Below, piece by piece: positions 7,216-10,450 of a stretch of 10,450 nt of DNA (position 1 is the stretch's first letter; the number at the start of each line of letters is the position of its first letter). The stretch comes from CALCCV01 sp964388665. Its GTDB lineage: Bacteria; Bdellovibrionota; Bdellovibrionia; Bdellovibrionales; Bdellovibrionaceae. The position numbers and the translations under genes were made by a program. The stretch is from the NCBI GenBank assembly GCA_964388665.1, contig CAYMBJ010000107.1, forward strand, positions 1 through 10,450, written 5' to 3'. The notes beneath the pieces are model-generated. The model worked only from the letters and a program-made list of their open reading frames with translations. It was not told the origin of the DNA and made no database searches.

Positions 7216-8148
7216 TTAATTCTTAGGAATAAAAAAATGTCGCGTTGAATTCACAAAACGTTGCAATGTATCAGTCTCATTGAGCAGCTGAGCAAGGTCA
7301 ATATTCAAAAGTTTGCGAACGCTTGCCTTTGTGCCCATCATGGCGCAGAAGAACTCGGTGGTATGCTCCCGAAAATCAAGGCCCAAGTCAAAGGAGTGGT
7401 CAAACACTTTTCTTACAGCGGCACTTTCGGTGGCTTTCGTTAGTAGTGAAGATTCAGGGATTAAATTTTGAAGGATCGACGCAAAATTTCTTCGATTAGC
7501 TGCGGGTTGCAGGCAGTTTGACAGAATGTATGAAGCATACACAATGTTATACAGGTTTTCAAAGCCAATTAAGTCGTTGGCTTTGCGAAAAAAAATTTCG
7601 GTTTCATCATCATGTGTGACATAGGAGTTCAGATCAAAGAATAGTTTTTGAGAGGCCGAGGTGTTGGTGAGATTCGTCAGCGACTCGACAGTATTGGCAA
7701 AGGATTCTGCCATGATAAGTCCAAAAACTTGCGCCTGTTCAGCTGAGAAAAACGCAGGGTCAAGCGTAATATTTTGCAAGACTGTGTCGGCTATACAGTG
7801 ACTGGATTCATGAAGACAGTAGTTCGGTTTTACCATCAGAATTTCATCACAAAAGAAACGCTTCGGATGTTTCTTTTCGATCTCAAACAAAACGCTAACA
7901 TTGTCGAAGTAGGGAATGCGTTTTTCGCGCAAAATTGCCTGAAGCGAGAGATAAGGCATCACGTTGTAGTGGCAAAAGTCTTCGTTGGTGTACGAGAAGC
8001 CCAACCTCAAAGATTCATTGCGAATGTTTCGAAAAATAAAAGAGTGCTTGATCAGAAACCCATCACCTATACTTAGATGTATGGAGATGGGGCCATGGGC
8101 TTTCTCGTGATGTTGCAATAGCTCATTGAGCTTAACTCGGACAGACAT
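7216..8148 (-). CDS. Putative HExxH metalloprotein, cytoplasmic, unknown function
   Basis: This is an intact 310-residue protein from ATG 8148; no clear ribosome binding site is visible. There is no signal peptide or membrane segment, so a cytoplasmic location is likely. The notable motif is YCLHESSHCIAD (His113, Glu114, His117). It is followed 31 residues later by LIMAESFANTVESL, whose Glu148 is a candidate third metal ligand as in gluzincins. The Cys residues flanking the motif (Cys111, Cys118) are unusual. Overall I do not recognise the family. A zinc hydrolase is plausible, but HExxH alone is weak evidence. It lies 63 nt after the secreted-protein gene and about 20 nt before the HELGH peptidase gene, so these three are probably co-transcribed. 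That context, two metalloprotease-like proteins side by side, makes a proteolytic role somewhat more likely. Confidence 0.75.
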   Translation of the reverse strand: MSVRVKLNELLQHHEKAHGPISIHLSIGDGFLIKHSFIFRNIRNESLRLGFSYTNEDFCHYNVMPYLSLQAILREKRIPYFDNVSVLFEIEKKHPKRFFCDEILMVKPNYCLHESSHCIADTVLQNITLDPAFFSAEQAQVFGLIMAESFANTVESLTNLTNTSASQKLFFDLNSYVTHDDETEIFFRKANDLIGFENLYNIVYASYILSNCLQPAANRRNFASILQNLIPESSLLTKATESAAVRKVFDHSFDLGLDFREHTTEFFCAMMGTKASVRKLLNIDLAQLLNETDTLQRFVNSTRHFFIPKN

Positions 8149-8211
8149 CGCTAGAGGCTACCATGGAGTTTCAGATTTGGCGCCCGAGATTTCACAAATG
8201 AGGCGGCACAG

Positions 8212-8943
8212 CTATTGGTGAGGACTGGCTTCTGGTTGCGCGGAAGCCGGAGCTCTCAGTTGAAGTGCCTCGCCCGACTTCGGGTTTACTGTCAGCAGAC
8301 CCTTAACTCCGCCAACCATAAAGGCAACGAGTTCTGGAATCGGGCCAACAATTGGTGTTCCTGAAAAAATACCGTAGCCAATGTCTCCTTCTGAATCAGT
8401 AGCGCGTGCCTGTTCTGGCTGTAAGAAAAACGGAATTTGCTTTTCAAGCCAAGAAGTTGGTGCCTTGTTGTCGAGATATCTTTTAAAAAATGGTACCGTA
8501 AGGAATTTCTTTACTAAATCTCCATCTGCCAAACTGACATCTGACGAGTGGAAAGTGACCCCCTGAATTTTGAGGGGCTTTTTTGTATCGGCATAGTAAT
8601 TGATGGTTAGCGTTCCCAGTTTACTTGCTAATTTGATTTTTGCATTCGGCGGCAAACCTTTTTCGGAAATTGTGATCTCGCGTTTTGGTAATTTCTTATT
8701 TAGAAGCTTTGCAAATTGCTTCCTCATGTCGCCAACAAATTCCTGAGAATAACCATCCTTTTCTAATAGAATCAAAACCTCGCCGTAGGTTGAAGCGGTT
8801 TTTAGGGCTTTGGCAAATCCCAACATTCTGTGCTCTACAGACATATTTCCTTTTCCGGTTGCTCCAGCAAGTGAAGCGACGGCCCCAATAGAAAATACTG
8901 CGAGCAACCATGGCAACACAGATTGAATTATCTTTTTATGCAT
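8212..8943 (-). CDS. Secreted protein of unknown function
   Basis: This is a 243-residue protein. The start ATG at 8943 is supported by AAAGGA 7 nt upstream. A signal peptide is visible: MHKK, hydrophobic residues about 6-26, with cleavage plausible after VASLAGA. The mature part has an N-terminal helical region (HRMLGFAKALKTA, FVGDMRKQFAKLLNKKLPKR) and a beta-like middle (AKIKLASKLGTLTINYYADTK, LKIQGVTFHSS). A Gly-rich, fairly hydrophobic stretch follows (GYGIFSGTPIVGPIPELVAFMVGGVKG, about 189-215), and the tail is Ala/Pro-rich. I recognise no family or catalytic motif. It is the first gene of the minus-strand block, with the promoter presumably in 8944-9060. A chaperone-like or envelope role is possible but unsupported. 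Confidence 0.75.
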   Translation of the reverse strand: MHKKIIQSVLPWLLAVFSIGAVASLAGATGKGNMSVEHRMLGFAKALKTASTYGEVLILLEKDGYSQEFVGDMRKQFAKLLNKKLPKREITISEKGLPPNAKIKLASKLGTLTINYYADTKKPLKIQGVTFHSSDVSLADGDLVKKFLTVPFFKRYLDNKAPTSWLEKQIPFFLQPEQARATDSEGDIGYGIFSGTPIVGPIPELVAFMVGGVKGLLTVNPKSGEALQLRAPASAQPEASPHQ

Positions 8944-9365
8944 TACTGTTTCCTTTCAGCAATCGAATCCGAATATAGAATAATAAACACCAATCTCCCA
9001 GGAGAATAATTCGCAGAACCTAGCAAAAAGCCAATTCGCTAATTACAGAGTCCTATGCTCAATATTATTGTCGTTTGGATTAGCATTTTCAGCAATTTTT
9101 AAGTTCATGGTTGTGGCCAGTCTAGACGAATATCGTTGTTGCAAATGCAGGCGCCACCCAGCTTTGGGAGTCTGATGCAGTTGGCTTAGGACCAGGGGAC
9201 AGTAATACCGCCTAAAATCGAGATTTGCTCAGAGGGAAGAGTTGCACTTGGAGGTGGTAGACTTGTCGCCGGCGTCCATCAGAAAGATCACCAGCTTGGC
9301 TCGTCGCGTCTGCTGTGAATTGCGATTCATGGTTGCAGATCCTGTCGACACAGGTACGCTAGGAT
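8944..9365. other. 422-nt intergenic region, no convincing gene
   Basis: This spacer separates the divergent secreted-protein gene (minus) and methyltransferase gene (plus), so it should hold both promoters. The AT-rich part 8960-9100 includes TATTATTCTATATT-like minus-strand sequence near 8972-8985 as a possible -10 area, without a good -35. The more GC-rich part 9120-9365 has two short coding-looking pieces. One is a plus-strand run 9126-9209 (TNIVVANAGATQLWESDAVG..., closed by stops on both sides). The other is a minus-strand 33-codon frame, 9330-9229, with AGGA 9 nt before its ATG. Neither is long enough to call; they may be gene debris. Confidence 0.5.
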
Positions 9366-10001
9366 ATGATCAATACCCATCTTACAAAAGAGGTGTTTGG
9401 CCTCAGGTACTGCACTGGAAATCACCCAGAAATTCGCCAACACTTTCGCAAAAATGGGCGACCCAGCGAATTTGGAAATAAAGTTTGGGCCACCTCTTTG
9501 GTGCTACTGGAATATCTTCAGTCGCAGCCCTTTCCATTGCAGGGTCTTCGAGTTCTAGAGGTCGGCTGTGGCTGGGGTTTATTGGGCGTCTTTTTTGCGA
9601 AGCATTTTTCTTGTGATGTCACCTGTACAGATTTTGACGAATGCGTTCTGCCAGTAGTGGAACTTCATGCAAAGCTCAACGCCGTTAAGATCACTACGCA
9701 GTCTTTTGCCTTTGCAGATCATTCTGTAGATTTTCTGCGAAACTTTGACCTGATTCTTGGCGCTGAGATTTGTTACTCAGAGGCTGTCAGTAAAGACGTC
9801 ATGATCCTCATTGATCGCGCGGCTCAGGCCGGAGTAAAGCGCATTCTGATCGCGGATCCAGGACGACCCAACTTTCAAGACTGTTGCGAGTATAGCAAAA
9901 AATCATTTGATGTGTCTCTTATTGCGCTGCCTGGTTGTGAAAACGGCAAAACCACGCAGTTGCTTTCTGCTCAAAAGAAAATATCTGCCTTGTCAAATTG
10001 A
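9366..10001 (+). CDS. Class I SAM-dependent methyltransferase, Nnt1/METTL-like
   Basis: This is an intact 211-residue protein. ATG 9366 is the first start after an in-frame TAG at 9360-9362; the upstream AGGA is too close to be a good ribosome binding site, so translation may be weak. The Rossmann-type SAM fold is clear: motif I VLEVGCGWGLLGV (63-75), an acidic loop TDFDE (88-92) for the ribose hydroxyls, FDLILGAEICYS (127-138) as motif IV, and a late IADPGRPNF (162-170). The N-terminal FGNKVWATSLVLLEYL segment and the DPGR motif resemble the COG3897/methyltransferase-16 group, annotated as Nnt1-like or protein-lysine methyltransferases. The real substrate (protein side chain or small molecule) cannot be read from sequence. 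It is convergent with the DUF1552 remnant and probably monocistronic. Confidence 0.85.
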   Translation: MINTHLTKEVFGLRYCTGNHPEIRQHFRKNGRPSEFGNKVWATSLVLLEYLQSQPFPLQGLRVLEVGCGWGLLGVFFAKHFSCDVTCTDFDECVLPVVELHAKLNAVKITTQSFAFADHSVDFLRNFDLILGAEICYSEAVSKDVMILIDRAAQAGVKRILIADPGRPNFQDCCEYSKKSFDVSLIALPGCENGKTTQLLSAQKKISALSN

Positions 10002-10013
10002 GCCCAGTGAACG

Positions 10014-10027
10014 GACCACTAGTGGTC
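10014..10027. promoter_or_regulatory. 14-bp perfect palindrome between convergent genes
   Basis: GACCACT-AGTGGTC is a perfect palindrome in the 32-nt gap between the methyltransferase stop and the DUF1552 remnant stop. As RNA it could fold as a GACCA/TGGTC stem with a CTAG loop, extended by a G-U and a C-G pair. No T-tract follows on either strand, so it is at best a weak bidirectional terminator; a protein-binding site is an alternative. Confidence 0.35.
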
Positions 10028-10033
10028 TGGCCG

Positions 10034-10396
10034 CTAGGCGATGTCAGAGAGTGGGCCGCAATTTGGTTGGTCGCCAATTCCAGAAATCTTCACTCCACAC
10101 AGGTGGGCGAAGGACGTGAGAACTTTGTCGTTGTCAGTGGAGACTTTAAGAGAGCGTCCTGTCTTCAGTTTCCCTTGAGCATTGCCAATCAAGATGACTG
10201 GCGTGCGTTTTACGGTGTGGTGTAAGCCAAAGTGACTGGTCCCATAAATGAGAGTGTTGTCCAGCATGTTTCCGGATCCATCGGGAGTGGCCTTAAGTTT
10301 TTTTGCAAACTTAGCCAATTCATTCCAGTTCCAACGTGCGCCCTTGATGAATTTATCAGGCTCAGAGCTGGCTCGGTGGTAAACTTGGTCATGCAT
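10034..10396 (-). pseudogene. C-terminal fragment of a second DUF1552 gene, frameshifted
   Basis: The 120-residue frame reads WNWNELAKFAKKLKATPDG, MLDNTLIYGTSHFGLHHT, TPVILIGNAQGKLKTGRSLK and CGVKISGIGD. These are the last blocks of DUF1552 proteins and parallel LLDNSVIYVTNEMGEG and GGANGALRTG in the intact copy at 2679-4121. The frame is closed upstream by TGA (10414-10412) and TAG (10444-10442). The neighbouring minus frame before it (LMLFAQKSELERLL, to about 10400) resembles the family's LxxLAxxTDLTRV block, so a frameshift or small deletion near 10396-10410 is the likely cause. Its N-terminal two thirds would lie beyond the window edge. A truncated product starting at ATG 10396 has no signal peptide and no obvious ribosome binding site. 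It differs enough from the intact copy to be a separate paralogue rather than a recent duplicate. Confidence 0.7.
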
Positions 10397-10450
10397 AGTA
10401 AGCGCTCCAACTCACTTTTTTGAGCAAACAACATTAGGGTGCTAGTATGA

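Noticed and set aside
10210..10434. 74-residue minus-strand reading frame overlapping the DUF1552 remnant
   Set aside because: Only its first 14 or so residues look like DUF1552; the rest is out of frame with the clear C-terminal blocks. I use it as evidence for a frameshift, not as a gene.
1..10450. CRISPR arrays, tRNA, rRNA, insertion sequences, prophage or toxin-antitoxin modules
   Set aside because: No regularly spaced repeats, cloverleaf or rRNA-like segments, or transposase or integrase motifs were seen on either strand.

Overview
The window looks like chromosomal DNA of a Gram-negative bacterium of moderate GC. My best guess is the Bdellovibrionota/Oligoflexia or a related deltaproteobacterial lineage. 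The reasons are a Tat-exported DUF1552 protein paired with a DUF1592/DUF1588-type lipoprotein, a membrane-anchored HELGH metallopeptidase, a DUF2145 protein and many short-lived gene remnants. This placement is inference, because no rRNA or other phylogenetic marker is present.

Layout. Positions 1-774 (+) carry a decayed subtilisin-like (S8) protease: the His, Asn and Ser motifs are in one frame, but a TAA separates the His block from the rest. A 234-nt spacer with nested inverted repeats leads to an intact DUF2145 exported protein (1009-2031, +). Next, on the minus strand, is a short-chain dehydrogenase pseudogene (2082 to about 2507). It is interrupted by TGA one codon before the catalytic Tyr, has lost its NAD-binding half, and abuts a GC-rich stretch with CCTCG repeats (about 2505-2640).

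The core of the window is a co-directional minus-strand block from 8943 down to 2679. In transcription order it encodes a small secreted protein of unknown function, a cytoplasmic HESSH protein, a membrane-anchored HELGH zinc metallopeptidase, a lipoprotein with two CxxCH motifs and PSD1/DUF1595/DUF1592/DUF1588/DUF1585-like regions, and a Tat-dependent DUF1552 protein. The last two are translationally coupled and are a recurring pair in bacteria, although the function of the pair is unknown. Whether the whole block is one transcript is not certain, because about 91-127 nt separates the metallopeptidase from the lipoprotein.

After a 422-nt spacer without a convincing gene comes a plus-strand class I SAM methyltransferase (9366-10001) of the Nnt1/METTL-like type. 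It converges on the C-terminal remnant of a second DUF1552 gene (minus, 10034-10396), which has in-frame stops just upstream and an apparent frameshift. A 14-bp perfect palindrome lies between the two convergent 3' ends.

The overall impression is an envelope and secreted-protein region with three independently decayed genes flanking an intact export and metalloprotease block. I found no CRISPR array, tRNA, rRNA, transposase or phage gene. I do not see a clearly new defence-type or mobile system; the least understood intact material is the 8943-6263 gene trio and the DUF1552/DUF1588 pair.
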